Shown: positions 38,422-47,600 of the stretch, piece after piece
Layout: every line of letters starts with the position of its first letter
Position numbering within the stretch: position 1 is the stretch's first letter
Notes under the pieces: model-generated
What the model was told of the DNA's origin: nothing
Databases searched by the model: none
What the model saw: the letters and a program-made list of their open reading frames with translations, nothing else
Assembly (NCBI RefSeq): GCF_027944115.1
Contig: NZ_JAPJZI010000001.1
Coordinates: 4,402,001-4,466,000 of the forward strand
Direction of reading: 5' to 3'
Length of the DNA: 64,000 bases
DNA from: Hoeflea prorocentri
GTDB lineage: Bacteria > Pseudomonadota > Alphaproteobacteria > Rhizobiales > Rhizobiaceae
Made by a program: the position numbers and the translations under genes

Positions 38422-40653
38422 TTAGCGCCGCCGTTCGAACCGGCGTGTGCTTGGTCTTTGCAGGCCGCTTCGGCCTCCGGAAAAAGATTCACGCCGCGAT
38501 TCAAACCGCTGTGTGCTGCGCTGGCGCGAGATCTGTTGCCGGTCAAGCGACTGGCGCAGTTCCTTGACCCGCTCGGGGCGGGTCTTTGCGGACTTGTCAC
38601 GTTCAGCCGCTGACTTGATGTTTTCCCAGGAGCCCTTGTTGTGCTGCTTCCAGTTGCCGTTTTCCTTGCGGAAGACATTGCCGTCGCGATCGGCGAGAAT
38701 GTTCTGGCCGCGAGCGGATGATGTTTGTCCGCTTTTGCGTTTTTGCCATTGGCCCTGGGCTTTTGACGCGGTGTTTTCCCGCGACCACCTGCTGTTTGTG
38801 GTCACGCCGCGGTCCCAGGACTTGTAGATATTGCCGTTGACATCCGCGACCCAGTACCGGTTGCCGCCGGGCCCGCGAACCGCAATGTAGCCGGCCTGGT
38901 TGTAAGGCCCCCAGGCGCGCGCGCCGCGGATATAGCCGCCGGTGTTCTGGTTGTAGATGCCGCCTGCCGCGATGCCGCCATAGGGGCCGTATGCGCGGCC
39001 GTAGTGAGCCGTGAATGTGCCGCGTCCGGGCAGATAATAGGTTCCCGAGCCGTAGGTGACGCGCCATGGCCGGTAGATGGGCGGATAGCCGGGTGTATAG
39101 ACCCAGTAGGGCGGGTAGTAATATCCGGTGCCGTAAATCAGCGTACCCCAGGCCAGGAATGCCCAAAGATAGCCGGAGGTGTACCCGTAGACGACATAAT
39201 CCGGGGTCGTCTCGTAAACGCGGACATAGGTGACGTTGTAGACCGGCGACGAGGGTGGAATGGTGTACATCTCATCGGGAACCGTGTCGGCAACGGTGAA
39301 CGGACCCGTCGGTGCGTCGCCGATGAACCAGACACCGTTGTAGAGCACGAAATATTTGCCGCCGACGAGGATGACGGTGAAGTTGGTGTTGACCGCATAG
39401 GCCATGTCGGTGCCCGTAATGCGCTCGAATTTGGGATCGCCGAAATAGGTCACGTCGACGCTGACATCGGAACGGCTGACACGCGCCGTTGTCGGGATCG
39501 ATGCCGTCAGCCGCGCCTCCTGGCTTTCCGACGTGCCGGGGACGGAGGCGCGGACAATGGAATAGGGCTCGCCGTCGGGGATGTTGCGAAAATCATCCGG
39601 CAGGTTTTCTGAGGCAAAGGACCAGGGTCCCTTCAGGTCCGACGCGCTGAACCAGCGGCCGGAGGTCAGGAAATACCAGGTGTTGTTCGCGGTATCGCGA
39701 AACAGATCTGTGTTTGCGTTCGAGACCCATTCCAGATCCGTGCCGGCAATGGGCTGCAAAGCCGGTTCACCGTCAATGACGACCAGTTCCGCCGGCTTGT
39801 CTGAATAGTAGACGACAGGCACCGCATCGTCGGCAAGCGGCGCAGGTGGCATCGCCTCACGGGCCTCTTTCCAGTTCTCATCATCGGGCAGCTTTGCAAA
39901 GTCCGAGGGAAGTTCGCTGACGGGTTCCCAGGTGCCGTCGATCTTCTTTGACGTCAGCCAGCTCTTGTCGACACGAAGGTAATAGGTTGCCGGATCACCG
40001 ACGGCCAGGAGATCCCAATTCGTATTGATGACGAATTCTAGGCCGCTTACGCCTTTTACGGGTGCTGTGGTTGGCTTGCCGTTGGTTTGCAGGAGGACCG
40101 CCGGTTTCTCGGAGACGAAAATGGTCGGAGCATCGGCGGTGAATCCGGGCGCATCCTGCAGGCGTTCATAATTTGCCAGGCTCGCCGTCAGGCGCGTCAG
40201 GGACAGGGTGAGGGTCTCGGGCGGCAGGAGCTTGCCGATCTCCAGCGAGGCGTCCGACAGCTGGTTGCGCGTAAGCGTTGAGAAATTGATGTTGGCAACG
40301 GTGAGATCCGACAGGGTGACCTCGTCATTTTCGCGGTCGGCGGCCGTTTTCGCGGTGACTTCGATAACGCCATAGGCCGGCTCTTGACTGCCCTTGGCCT
40401 TGTACTCGCTGGCGATCAGCGCGGTCATGCTGGTGTAGTTCTTCCATTCGGTCACCTGCGGCTGATGCAGCGTCATGATTGCGCCGGCGGGTGTCTCATA
40501 GTTGCGCGGCCAGGGCTCGGATGCCTGCGCGCCGGCCGGATTTTGCTGAGCGGCGCCCGTTTGCGCCTGGGCAAATCCGGGTCCTGTTCCGCTGACGGCA
40601 AGAAGCGCGGCAAGACCCAAACGAAGAAGGGACGATGCGGTAAGGCGGACCAT
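38422..40653 (-). CDS. large secreted protein with tandem repeats and a Gly/Tyr/Pro-rich region
   Basis: This 743-aa protein starts with a signal peptide (LLRLGLAALLAVSGTGPGFAQA, cleavage after Ala is likely). About three copies of a unit of roughly 85 residues follow: each starts with a short beta stretch such as PTIFVSEKPAVLL or PVVYYSDKPAELV, then a SGLEFVINTNWDLL-like core (TDLEWVSNANTDLF, TDMAYAVNTNFTVI), then W-containing strands and a PDDFRNIPDGEP-like turn. Next comes a Tyr/Gly/Pro-rich stretch (GYYYPPYWVYTPGYPPIY), then a strongly basic, Arg/Ser/Gln-rich tail. Similar proteins are annotated as carbohydrate-binding or hypothetical. The ATG at 40653 is chosen because GAGGAG lies just upstream. 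Location is probably periplasm or outer surface; the function is unknown. Confidence 0.75.
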   Translation of the reverse strand: MVRLTASSLLRLGLAALLAVSGTGPGFAQAQTGAAQQNPAGAQASEPWPRNYETPAGAIMTLHQPQVTEWKNYTSMTALIASEYKAKGSQEPAYGVIEVTAKTAADRENDEVTLSDLTVANINFSTLTRNQLSDASLEIGKLLPPETLTLSLTRLTASLANYERLQDAPGFTADAPTIFVSEKPAVLLQTNGKPTTAPVKGVSGLEFVINTNWDLLAVGDPATYYLRVDKSWLTSKKIDGTWEPVSELPSDFAKLPDDENWKEAREAMPPAPLADDAVPVVYYSDKPAELVVIDGEPALQPIAGTDLEWVSNANTDLFRDTANNTWYFLTSGRWFSASDLKGPWSFASENLPDDFRNIPDGEPYSIVRASVPGTSESQEARLTASIPTTARVSRSDVSVDVTYFGDPKFERITGTDMAYAVNTNFTVILVGGKYFVLYNGVWFIGDAPTGPFTVADTVPDEMYTIPPSSPVYNVTYVRVYETTPDYVVYGYTSGYLWAFLAWGTLIYGTGYYYPPYWVYTPGYPPIYRPWRVTYGSGTYYLPGRGTFTAHYGRAYGPYGGIAAGGIYNQNTGGYIRGARAWGPYNQAGYIAVRGPGGNRYWVADVNGNIYKSWDRGVTTNSRWSRENTASKAQGQWQKRKSGQTSSARGQNILADRDGNVFRKENGNWKQHNKGSWENIKSAAERDKSAKTRPERVKELRQSLDRQQISRQRSTQRFESRRESFSGGRSGLQRPSTRRFERRR

Positions 40654-41130
40654 CGGGTATCTCCTCATAGAAGCATAGTGGCTCAGCATACACCTTATTG
40701 AAGGATTCTATGCTGCCACCGTCATTTTTATCTTGAAATCTATTGGTCAGGAGAGTGGCGATACTTGGGCCGGTTTCAAGCCCGCCCGACGCACAATCGG
40801 TTCGCCAGCCGGCGCGCCGAGCGGCTCCCATCCGCGCGAGACTGGAGCATCACGCGGATGGGAGAGGCTTGGGAGTCGACTAAAGCAGGGGGCAAAACCT
40901 GCTCCGACCGGTCGCGCAGGGCTGCTGTCCGGTGCGGACTTCAAGCCTCCAGACCGGCGCATCGTTCGTGTTTGGGCTCACGGAGCGATGCGGCAATCGG
41001 TCTGAAGTCCCCCAATCGATGCGGTTTGACTGTGACTCCCTCAGCGCCATTTCGCTGTGGGAATTGTCACAATGTGCGAAAATGGGTGATGATCAGCCGG
41101 GGCGATGCGCCGAGGGCCTGAAGAGCGTGA
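40654..41130. repeat. 477-bp non-coding spacer with nested palindromes
   Basis: No credible gene is seen. CTCCCATCCGCG at 40825-40836 pairs perfectly with CGCGGATGGGAG at 40853-40864 across a 16-base loop. GGACTTCA at 40936-40943 has its inverted copy at 41003-41010. A degenerate direct repeat (GGTTTCAAGCC at about 40772 and GGACTTCAAGCC at about 40936, each followed by a CGCA-like and ATCGGTTCG/ATCGTTCG stretch) links both halves. This layout suggests a dispersed genomic repeat element, but copy number cannot be judged from one window. Confidence 0.5.
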
Positions 41131-41823
41131 TTAATGGAACCCGGATTGCGCCATCTGCCGAAGCCGCTCAAGGTCGAGCACCTCGATTTTGCGCCGGCCG
41201 GAATTCACAATGCCGAGTTTTGACAGCCGTGCCAGTTCCTTGCTGACCGCTTCGCGGTGGGTGCTCAGCTTGGTGGCGATCTGATAATGCGAGGGCGCCG
41301 GCTCGATAAGATAGGGTCCGCCCGACGCGCTGGTTTCGATCATGCGCAGCAATTCCGTACAGATGCGCTGATGGACGGCCATGGTGCTGTATTCGAACAT
41401 CCGATCCGTCAGGCTGCGGTTCTTGCGCACAAGCAGTTCGGCAAGTTTCAATCCAAGGGGCGGGTAATCGACAATAAGAGTGCGAAACTGCGCTGATTCC
41501 AGCCTTGCGAGATAGCTTTCTTCGAGTGCCTCAACCGCCGCAGAACGCGGCCGCTGGTCTATGGCGGAGAACTCTCCAAACACCTGGCCGGCCGAGATTT
41601 CGGCATAGGTGACTTCCTTGCCCTCCACGGAATAGCCCTTCGCCGCAACGCTGCCCTCGACGATGAAATAAACATCAGTCGTTTGCTGGTTCTGGCTGAT
41701 GACTTCCTGTCCCTTTGAAACGCGAAGCCATTCGCAATGTTCGCCGATTTCGTTGAGTTGCCGTACATCCAGATCCGACAGCAAGTCGACCAGATACAAT
41801 AGATTTTTCGCGCCCGGTTTCAT
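41131..41823 (-). CDS. Crp/Fnr family transcriptional regulator
   Basis: This 230-aa regulator has an N-terminal cyclic-nucleotide-binding-type beta barrel (TDVYFIVEGSVAAKGYSVEGK, then GQVFGEFSAIDQRPRSAAVEA with the phosphate-binding-cassette form GEFSAIDxxPRSA), a long dimer helix and a C-terminal winged helix. The E-x-x-x-x-x-P-R-S-A cassette resembles true cNMP binders. There is no N-terminal cysteine cluster as in Fnr. The recognition helix region STHREAVSKELARLSK keeps the Arg-Glu pair that reads TGTGA in Crp, with Lys at the position of the third contact. The ATG at 41823 is used; a GTG at 41832 is possible. It is divergent from the peptidase gene, and a perfect Crp-type site lies between them. 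Confidence 0.88.
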   Translation of the reverse strand: MKPGAKNLLYLVDLLSDLDVRQLNEIGEHCEWLRVSKGQEVISQNQQTTDVYFIVEGSVAAKGYSVEGKEVTYAEISAGQVFGEFSAIDQRPRSAAVEALEESYLARLESAQFRTLIVDYPPLGLKLAELLVRKNRSLTDRMFEYSTMAVHQRICTELLRMIETSASGGPYLIEPAPSHYQIATKLSTHREAVSKELARLSKLGIVNSGRRKIEVLDLERLRQMAQSGFH

Positions 41824-41930
41824 CCACCTCACCCTGGATCAAGCTACCATAATCAAGATTAGCGTCATTGTTGAACGTATGCAGCAAGTTTTTCCGCAAT
41901 TGCCCGATGTAACGGCGGGATTATCGCCTT

Positions 41931-41946
41931 TGTGAGGATTCTCACA
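41931..41946. promoter_or_regulatory. Crp-type binding site TGTGA-N6-TCACA
   Basis: The site is a perfect match to the symmetric Crp consensus, with GGATTC as the six central bases. It lies 27 bp upstream of the peptidase start and 108 bp upstream of the Crp-like regulator start, between the divergent genes. The closeness to the peptidase start suggests repression or a downstream position there, or activation of the regulator gene; the mode is inference. Confidence 0.75.
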
Positions 41947-41972
41947 TTTTGCCCGATTGAACTGTGCCATGG

Positions 41973-43721
41973 ATGAAAAATCGCCGGCATAGAGGCCATC
42001 CGGACCCGTCGGCAACGAAAAACGGGAACATCAGGCGCATGCATATGATGTCGTCAACGCAGACAATGTCATCGATAGGAACCCTTTCCCGACTGATCGG
42101 GCGACCGCGGGAAGGGGGCCGCAGCGCTGCGCGCAACAAGGCAAACAATGCGCTGCCGGCCGATGAGCTTGGGTTTGTGCTGCAATATCGCCGCCAACCC
42201 GATCTTGAACAGGCGCGCCGGCAACTCGTTTCGATACTGGATACTCTGGATTTCCTGTTACAACCGCTCTTTCCGATGGGTGCAGACGAACTGGCGCATT
42301 TTGCAGTGCTGCGTTTTCCAGGGGTCGGTGCCGGGCGTGCCTCGGACGCGCTGTTCTCAATCGCCTATGAGCTTGGCGAGGCGCTCGATCTCGTCAGTTG
42401 TGAGCCCTGTATCGGCGAATACATCATGACATTCCCGGAGCCGCCGCAGGCGGATGCGGGACCTGCTCAGATGAGCAGTCTTTGCTGGGTCAACAGCCCC
42501 GCACCTGTGGACAAGAAATGGGCGCTGGAAAATACGCGTGTCAACTCGGCCTGGCATTTGTCGCCAGGTCTCGGCAAGGGGATTTTCATTGCCCAGCCGG
42601 ATACAGGCTTTGCGGCTCACGATGAAATCGGATCGGATGCGCTGCGCCTCGACCTTGCCGCCGACATCCTTGAGGGCGACGGCGACCCGACAGATCCGCT
42701 TGATCCGGCTACATCCAATCCGGGCCACGGAAGTGGCATGGCAAGTGTTGCGGTCGGGTGCCGAAGTGGTGAGATCAGCGGTGCTGCACCCGGAGCGCAC
42801 CTCGTGCCGATCCGGTGCGCATCGGACGTACAGATGATCAATCCTGCACCGCTTGCCCGGGCAGTGGATCATGCCCGCATGTCGGGCTGTCATATCGTAT
42901 CCTTGAGCCTCGGAGGGCTGGGGAGCGCTGCGCTCAGGACGTCCATCAGGAAGGCGGTTGAATCCGACCTGATCGTCGTTGCTGCAGCCGGCAATTGTAT
43001 CGGCCTGACCGTTTATCCTGCCCGCTACCCGGAAGTCATCGCCGTTGGAGGCACGAATATCAATGATCGTATCTGGCGTGGCAGCAGCACCGGTCCGGCT
43101 GTCGACATCGCCGCACCGGCGGAAATGGTCTGGCGCGCCAAGCACGATATGGCCAAGGGCGGCAAACCGATCGTTTCAGAGGGACAGGGGACATCCTATT
43201 CGGCGGCCCTTGTTGCCGGAATTGCGGCGCTATGGCTTGAACATCACGGACGCGACAACCTGATCGCCGAAGCCCGCTCCCGGCATGTCACGCTACAGGA
43301 ACTGTTCCGTTCGGCGTTGTGCCGGACCGCGCGGGTTCCGACCGGCTGGAACAGCAGCCGTCTTGGCGCCGGAATTGTCGATGCGGAAACTTTGCTGCGC
43401 CTGGCGCCAAAGGACATTCCGGACCCTGCATGGCCGGCCAAATCCTATCGGCCGTGTTCGACCGAAATCCAGCGCCTCGTGTTTGAGGCAACGCACAAGA
43501 AACCGGAAGACAAGGAATTCGACTGGTGCCGTTACGGGGCGGAAATTGCAAACCTTGCCCTGCGTCTTGCCCATAGCAGAACCCAGTGGAACGGAATGGA
43601 GGGGCAACGGTCCGCCCGGCGCATTGCCGTTTCGGAACATCTTCGAAGGGCCGTGAGGAAGTCAGGCGATTCAGCCCTTGCGTCCCTGACCGAGAGTTTT
43701 GAGAATATATTGTGTGAATAG
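41973..43721 (+). CDS. S8 (subtilisin-like) serine peptidase, cytoplasmic
   Basis: This protein of about 582 aa has an intact subtilase triad: Asp in IFIAQPDTGFAAHD (about residue 210), His in NPGHGSGMASV (about 252) and Ser in GQGTSYSAALVAG (about 408), with the oxyanion Asn in VAAAGNCIGL (about 341). The first 170 residues do not look like a secretion signal; they include a region that could serve as an I9-like prodomain or a regulatory domain (HFAVLRFPGVGAGRASDALF). No signal peptide or membrane segment is visible, so it probably acts inside the cell. About 150 residues after the catalytic domain are helical and of unknown role. The start is uncertain: GTG 41964, ATG 41973 or ATG 42039. 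It heads the set containing the DyP-P450 fusion. Confidence 0.85.
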   Translation: MKNRRHRGHPDPSATKNGNIRRMHMMSSTQTMSSIGTLSRLIGRPREGGRSAARNKANNALPADELGFVLQYRRQPDLEQARRQLVSILDTLDFLLQPLFPMGADELAHFAVLRFPGVGAGRASDALFSIAYELGEALDLVSCEPCIGEYIMTFPEPPQADAGPAQMSSLCWVNSPAPVDKKWALENTRVNSAWHLSPGLGKGIFIAQPDTGFAAHDEIGSDALRLDLAADILEGDGDPTDPLDPATSNPGHGSGMASVAVGCRSGEISGAAPGAHLVPIRCASDVQMINPAPLARAVDHARMSGCHIVSLSLGGLGSAALRTSIRKAVESDLIVVAAAGNCIGLTVYPARYPEVIAVGGTNINDRIWRGSSTGPAVDIAAPAEMVWRAKHDMAKGGKPIVSEGQGTSYSAALVAGIAALWLEHHGRDNLIAEARSRHVTLQELFRSALCRTARVPTGWNSSRLGAGIVDAETLLRLAPKDIPDPAWPAKSYRPCSTEIQRLVFEATHKKPEDKEFDWCRYGAEIANLALRLAHSRTQWNGMEGQRSARRIAVSEHLRRAVRKSGDSALASLTESFENILCE

Positions 43722-43815
43722 GTCGCTGAAAGAGTGACCGCCCGTTATTGATACGATCACGGTTCGATGGCGCAGCCCGTAGCCTGCCCGTGACTGCTAC
43801 CCGGGGGGTAATTTC

Positions 43816-44658
43816 TTGGAACAAGAGCTTCTAGACTGGACCATGTCCGCCTCCTTGGGCGGTGTCACCGAAATCGCCGTCATGGCTCCCATCATCAAGG
43901 GTCGTGTGCCCGGAGAAAGGCTGACTTACGAGGAAAAACTGCGGCGTGTCATCGCATCGATCAGCGATCGGGCGCAACGCGGCATACCCCATCAGCTCAG
44001 CACGATACCCAGTATTCATTTCGGGCGGATGATGATCATCCGTCCCGAACAGTATCTGACCAATTCCAACGTGCCGGGCCTGGCTTATTATGAGCCGGAT
44101 GACCATGACGGCAGCGCCGCCGATGCGGGGTTTCGTGTTCCCAAACAAATCGATGACTTCAAGATTTCCATCCAGTTTGCCGGCGGACAGTCGGAGGGGC
44201 GCAACGGTGCGCGAGAGCACGACGGTGCTGCAAACGCCCAACCCAGCTTTCACTCATGGCTGTTGACGATCGTCTCTTTCGACGGGGATCTGAAGGTTTA
44301 TTTCCGCGATATCGCGGAATTCCTGGCGCGCGATTTCGACGATGTGTTTGTCAATTGCGTCGACTTTCCCTCAACCGAGAATTTCGAGAGTTTCTGGCAG
44401 TGGATCCGCCGGTACCAGGTTCCCGTTGATCTGTTCCTGTGCGCCTACCCGGATGTTTCCGTCGTGCGCATCAAACAGCTTGAGGATTTCAAACACAGCT
44501 TCGACGCCTTCGTTGCCAAGGTCCGGACGCCGGGCGGGCGCCGGGTTGAGAACATGGATGAACTGTTCGACGAGTTCCTGCGCAAGACGGGGCAATACGC
44601 TTCGGATTTTCCAACGCCGGGCGGAACTTACCGCCGGAAATCGGACGGAGGCCAGTAA
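43816..44658 (+). CDS. uncharacterised protein with DyP-like ferredoxin-fold pattern
   Basis: This 280-aa protein has no firm family name. Visible blocks are EIAVMAPIIKGRVPGERLTY then KLRRVIASI, an IPSIHFGRMMIIRPEQYLT strand-turn, SWLLTIVSFDGDLKVYFRD, and FESFWQWIRRYQVPVDLFLC. The alternation of strands and helices (API..G / IHFGR / FDGDL / PVDLF) recalls the ferredoxin-like half-domains of DyP-type peroxidases and related proteins, but the GxxDG and heme-His motifs are absent, so heme binding is unlikely. The start is a TTG at 43816; an ATG at 43843 is an alternative. Only two bases separate it from the DyP-P450 gene, which argues for a shared function such as a partner subunit. Confidence 0.6.
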   Translation: MEQELLDWTMSASLGGVTEIAVMAPIIKGRVPGERLTYEEKLRRVIASISDRAQRGIPHQLSTIPSIHFGRMMIIRPEQYLTNSNVPGLAYYEPDDHDGSAADAGFRVPKQIDDFKISIQFAGGQSEGRNGAREHDGAANAQPSFHSWLLTIVSFDGDLKVYFRDIAEFLARDFDDVFVNCVDFPSTENFESFWQWIRRYQVPVDLFLCAYPDVSVVRIKQLEDFKHSFDAFVAKVRTPGGRRVENMDELFDEFLRKTGQYASDFPTPGGTYRRKSDGGQ

Positions 44659-44660
44659 TC

Positions 44661-47600
44661 ATGCCGGATATCTACACACGCCCCGCCGGATCACAATCGG
44701 GCGATGCCGCGACCCGAATCCAGGCCCATCTCGGGCAAGCGTCCAAATTCGCCAACGGGAAGACTCGAAACTGGTCGTTATTCTTGTTCTTCAGGATCCT
44801 CAGCAAGGCCGAGATGGACAATTCACGCCTGCTCATGGCCCGTCTGGCGGATGCTGTGTCGAACGCAGAGGGAGGCGTTCCCGACAGTGCGCTCGATCTG
44901 GCAGCCGATCTCGGCGCGCCGCAGGTTGGCCGCTGCGAACCGCCGACCGGCGATCCGGCACATCCCGACCCCGCCGACCCGTTTCCGCCGGCCGATCCAT
45001 TGACAGACAATTTTGCCTCCGACGCGTTCCGCGCCTGGCTCGCTCTTTTATCGAAAGGCGATGTCGGTCCGCTTATTGCCAATCTCTCGGCCTTTTTCGA
45101 CCTGGACAGTGGCAAACCGCCGAGCGAGGCGGTCTTGAAACTTGCGGGATCCCTGGCTGCCGAGCTCAAAAAGAAAAGGGGTGTTTATGCCGCCCTGGAC
45201 TGGCTGCAAAAGAAATTCGACGGCGGGCTGTCGAATGAGACCGTGCTGATATCGCTGATAATGGCGATCGCCGTGCTCATGCGTCACCCCGATGCGAAGG
45301 TCAAAGCGGCGATCGATTCGATTTTCGACTTGACGGCATTTGGCGATGTGGTTGGCGAGGCCGGGCAGAAAGTCGTTTCGCAAGGTCTTGTAGCGGTATG
45401 CGCCTATGAGTTGCTGCGCCAGGCGAAGCTGGCAAGGGACGGCGCCGAGCAAAAGGGCCATCCGTCCCCGGTTCGCAGTGAACGGGTGCAGGTCAACGGT
45501 CATCATGCGGACAAGGCCGTTGTCTATGACCCCGTTCCGGTCAACATCGCCTTTACATATCCGGGCCTTGAAAAACTCGATCTCGATCCGACCACATTGC
45601 GTTCGTTTCCGGATGCCTACCGTCAAGGCATGGCAGCCCGCGCCGGGCGCCTCGGCGATACCGGGCCGAGTGCGCCGGAAAACTGGCACGGAGAACTCGG
45701 CCTTCCCTCCGTCAGCGGCTATTTCACAGGCGGTTTCCAGGTCGGCGCCATGGCACAGGGCGACAAATGGGATATGGGGCCGGAAGAGGACTGGGAGCGG
45801 CTGCGACGGCAGGTCGACGATTTCAATCACAGGTCCGGCCCACGTGGAAAACTGCTGCGCACAATTCTCGGCGGTCTGTTTCGGCTGGTCGGCATGGAGA
45901 TCGTTCATATCGAACTCGGCCAGGATCCCTATTTCGTTGAAAATGGCCGCGCCGTTGCCTCCGGGTTCCGCAAGGAGCATTTTGGCTTTCGCGATGGTGT
46001 GAGTCAGCCTTTTGTGGACATGAAGCTTGGCAAACCCATGCCGGGCGGTGCCACGCCCGGCCGCAATGGAACCTGGGCGCCGGTTGCGCCCGGCGAAATC
46101 TATCTCGGCTATCCCGACGAGGACGGAAACCGCGCCCAGCAGCCGACAAATGCGCTCTTGCGCGATGGCGGCACGTTCATGATTTTCCGCAAGCTGGAAC
46201 AGGATGTAACGGGATTTCGTGCGTTTCTTGCCGAACAACGGCCCGGCGATCCGGCCGCGCAGCAGAAGCTGGCTGCGCAGTTCATGGGCCGCTGGCAAAA
46301 CGGCACGCCGCTGATGATGGCACCGGACAGTCCGCGCGATATCGGTCCGGACAGCGACCGGCTGATCAATGATTTCCTGTTTGTCCGGGACGATCCGCGC
46401 GGGGAAAAATGCCCGCTCGGCTCGCATATCAGGCGCAGCAATCCGCGCGATATCGGCGGACGCAATGATGTGCGCCGGCATCGTATCCTGCGGCGGGGCA
46501 TCGGTTACGGCGGACCGCTGCTCGACAACGGCTCGCGCGGCGACGGCAAAAAGCGCGGGTTGCTCTTCATCGCCGCCAATGCCCGGATCGATCTCCAGTT
46601 CGAGGTTATTCAGGCAGACTGGATGAATGGCGGTGAATTCATGGGACAGGCTGGCCTTGGCAAATGTCCGATTGCGGGAACGAATTCCGGCGGGCTGCAA
46701 GACAGTTTCCATGAGGCCGGCGCGACCGCGCCCGTTACCAATATTCCGGCCTTTGTGACGACACGCGGTGGCGACTATTTCTTTGCGCCCGGCCAGGACG
46801 CGCTGATTGCAATGGCCGAAGGCGAGCGGTTCGAAACGGATGCGGCGGACCTGGTGTCGGGCGGGCACAGCATGAGCGATCCGCAAACCCCGGGGCTTTT
46901 CACGAGGCCAAGAATAGAGGCGTTCACCCGTCTCTTTCTTAATCCCCGGGGCGCGGCGGAGCTTATCCGTGTGACCCCGCCCGACATCCCGCCGGCTTCA
47001 CCCTATCCGGATGGGTCCACGCTGCATGAGCCGGAAACGCTGGGACGTGATGTATGTTTCGTCGGCAAACATCGCCATGTCAGTGATGTGCTGCGGCTGA
47101 TCGATGCTGACGGAAACAGGCGTTTCTCCGTCGCCCATTACAGCGAGGCCGGCAGGCGGGTACTGCGCGGTGACGATATGGTTATCGGTACCGAAACAGG
47201 AGGTCCGACCGAGGCGCAGCGCGAACGGCTGTATTGCATCCTTGGCGAAGCCTGGATGGCGCTTGACGAAGCAAGCAGCGAATCCGGCGGTGTGCGCGGG
47301 CGTCTGGCAGGCATCGTGTCGTCCCGGCTGGAGGCGGCGCTGGAGCGCACCGGTGACAGCCGCGGCATCGACCTTGTGCGGGATCTTGCGACGGATGCAT
47401 CCTATGCGGTGGTGGACGAGTTGTTCGGAACGCCGGGGCCGGGCTGGGTCAGCGAACTGGGCATTGCGCTGCCGTTCGCCCGTCAGCATGTCGGCCACCT
47501 GCATCCGGACTGGCTTTCAGTCTCAAAGGGCAGAATGCCGCGGAACCCCGGTCTTGCAACAATGCAGATCTGGTCCATCCTGACGCTCGGCGATGTCTTT

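Noticed and set aside
40733-41005. Open frames on both strands in the spacer before the Crp-like gene (up to 118 codons)
   Set aside because: Composition follows the palindromic repeats, both strands are open at once, there is no ribosome-binding site and no recognisable family.
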